From the NCBI GenBank assembly GCA_017416055.1, contig JAFQDI010000233.1:1-13761 (forward strand): a stretch of DNA of 13,761 nucleotides, written 5' to 3'. A model generated the notes under the pieces. It did not search any database. It was not told the origin of the DNA and saw only the letters and a program-made list of their open reading frames with translations. Position 1 is the stretch's first letter; each line of letters opens with the position of its first letter. A program made the translations under genes and the position numbers. The stretch is from Lachnospiraceae bacterium (lineage in GTDB: Bacteria > Bacillota_A > Clostridia > Lachnospirales > Lachnospiraceae). Shown piece by piece: positions 13,194 through 13,761 of the stretch.

Positions 13194-13541
13194 ATGTCAA
13201 CGACCATTAAGTTTACTATTTCTGACGACCTTTACAATGAATTATGCATTCGCGCTACAAATGCCAAACTATCCATTCAAGATTACATTCGTTTAGAGTT
13301 ATTTGGAGACAGCAATACGTTTACTCCGCAGGATGCTATTGATCTGGCTCTTTCCAAATACTCCAAAGGAGACTTCTTTACTGTCCCTGAAATTTTCGGC
13401 TCTGCTTGGAACCTCCCTAATGGAGTGGCCGGTCAGTTCGGCAGAAAATTTTACACTCTTGTTGAAGCAGAATACTCAACAAAAATCCGATTTACGAAGA
13501 ATTTTAATGCCAAAAAGCATGCCATTTATGAAATTCTATAA
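13194..13541 (+). CDS. Small DUF1413-type protein with ribbon-helix-helix-like N-terminus
   Basis: 115 residues, MSTTIKFTISDDLYNELCIR; AGGAGG lies 7 nt upstream. Residues 1-38 (STTIKFTISDDLYNELCIRA, then SIQDYIRLEL) have the beta-strand plus two-helix pattern of ribbon-helix-helix DNA-binding proteins. The C-terminal part (KGDFFTVPEIFGSAW, LPNGVAGQFGRKFYTLVEAE, TKIRFTKNFNAKKHAIYEI) looks like the DUF1413 domain, a small winged-helix-like fold found in stand-alone and plasmid-borne proteins. It is probably a DNA-binding regulator; the palindrome over its own promoter suggests that it represses itself. No toxin gene follows directly, so an antitoxin role is not supported. The family match is from memory. 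Confidence 0.8.
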   Translation: MSTTIKFTISDDLYNELCIRATNAKLSIQDYIRLELFGDSNTFTPQDAIDLALSKYSKGDFFTVPEIFGSAWNLPNGVAGQFGRKFYTLVEAEYSTKIRFTKNFNAKKHAIYEIL

Positions 13542-13606
13542 CCATTTTCTTTGGAGAAGCAACCGGAAACATTTTTCTGAAGTTCATAATAGATGGTGTG
13601 TTTGCA

Positions 13607-13680
13607 CAAAAAAAGCCCCTTCGGGTGACCCTCAATAAGACAGTATGAGAACATTACTGGCATAGGGTAGCTGCCGTACA
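13607..13680. other. Possible structured non-coding region between the DUF1413 gene and its terminator
   Basis: After the DUF1413 stop, 157 nt pass before the terminator, too long for a plain 3' end. Within it ACCCT (13628-13632) can pair with AGGGT (13665-13669), enclosing CAGTA / TACTG (13641-13645 with 13655-13659). CC / GG pairs around CCGTACAGG follow. On the minus strand the block ends in CCCGAAGGGGC and a run of seven T, which could be a weak terminator for an RNA read from the right. A 63-codon minus frame here is open but has no ribosome site. I cannot assign it to a known RNA class. Confidence 0.3.
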
Positions 13681-13698
13681 GGTGCGACAAGAAAAATT

Positions 13699-13736
13699 GG
13701 CGATACTTGGTTTTCACAACCAGGTATCGCCTTTTT
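13699..13736 (+). terminator. Rho-independent terminator after the DUF1413 gene
   Basis: 14-bp stem GGCGATACTTGGTT / AACCAGGTATCGCC (13699-13712 with 13718-13731, one G-U pair), loop TTCAC, then TTTTTC. On the minus strand the hairpin is followed by AATTTTTC, so it may also stop transcription coming from the right. Confidence 0.9.
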
Positions 13737-13761
13737 CTATCTTTAACAGAATGTTTGAATC

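Noticed and set aside
13194..13541. Antitoxin of a type II toxin-antitoxin pair
   Set aside because: The N-terminus is ribbon-helix-helix-like, but no toxin gene overlaps or follows before the terminator.
13526..13717. 63-codon minus-strand ORF near the right end
   Set aside because: No ribosome site; overlaps the terminator and the DUF1413 3' end. More likely non-coding sequence that happens to be open.

Overview
The window looks like ordinary chromosome of a low-to-moderate GC Firmicute, most likely class Clostridia and probably a Lachnospiraceae-type gut anaerobe. This rests on the gene types: an ECF sigma factor paired with a membrane beta-propeller protein, a CyuA-type cysteine desulfidase, a DUF885 lipoprotein, MetG with a fused C-terminal tRNA-binding domain, and strong AGGAGG ribosome sites. 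The taxonomic call is inference; there is no rRNA or tRNA to test it.

Layout, left to right. (1) 1-2661, minus strand: a two-gene operon of an XRE-type regulator with a TPR-like C-terminal part, overlapping by ATGA an ABC exporter half-transporter that runs off the left edge. (2) 2750-4742: the most unusual part. A HEAT-repeat-like protein of unknown function (minus strand), preceded by a 16-codon leader peptide and two competing hairpins, lies between two directly repeated copies of a small type I toxin-antitoxin-like unit. The right copy looks intact: a 29-residue one-helix toxin, a long structured 5' UTR that can hide its ribosome site, and a convergent antisense RNA gene with its own promoter and terminator. 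The left copy has lost the toxin start and 5' UTR but keeps a complete antisense RNA gene, whose promoter also encodes the C-terminus of the HEAT-like protein. In the intact copy, the first ~28 nt of the toxin mRNA and the 5' part of the antisense RNA are nearly the same sequence in inverted orientation. (3) 4750-6708, minus: metG. (4) 6917-8809, plus: a DUF885 lipoprotein, ended by a bidirectional hairpin. (5) 8919-11452, minus: ECF sigma factor and membrane-anchored beta-propeller protein, overlapping by GTGA, with an ECF-type promoter upstream that suggests autoregulation. (6) 11673-12956, minus: cysteine desulfidase (CyuA/UPF0597 family) with its own promoter. (7) 13112-13736, plus: a small DUF1413-type protein whose promoter lies inside a long imperfect palindrome, followed by a possibly structured 3' region and a strong terminator.

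Most genes are unrelated housekeeping or envelope functions in independent transcription units. The parts that work together are the regulator/ABC pair, the sigma/propeller pair, and the toxin/antisense modules around the HEAT-like gene. The antisense RNA terminators are also the only clear terminators downstream of metG and of the HEAT-like gene, so these modules are built into the transcription of their neighbours. No CRISPR array, tRNA, rRNA, transposase or phage gene was seen.
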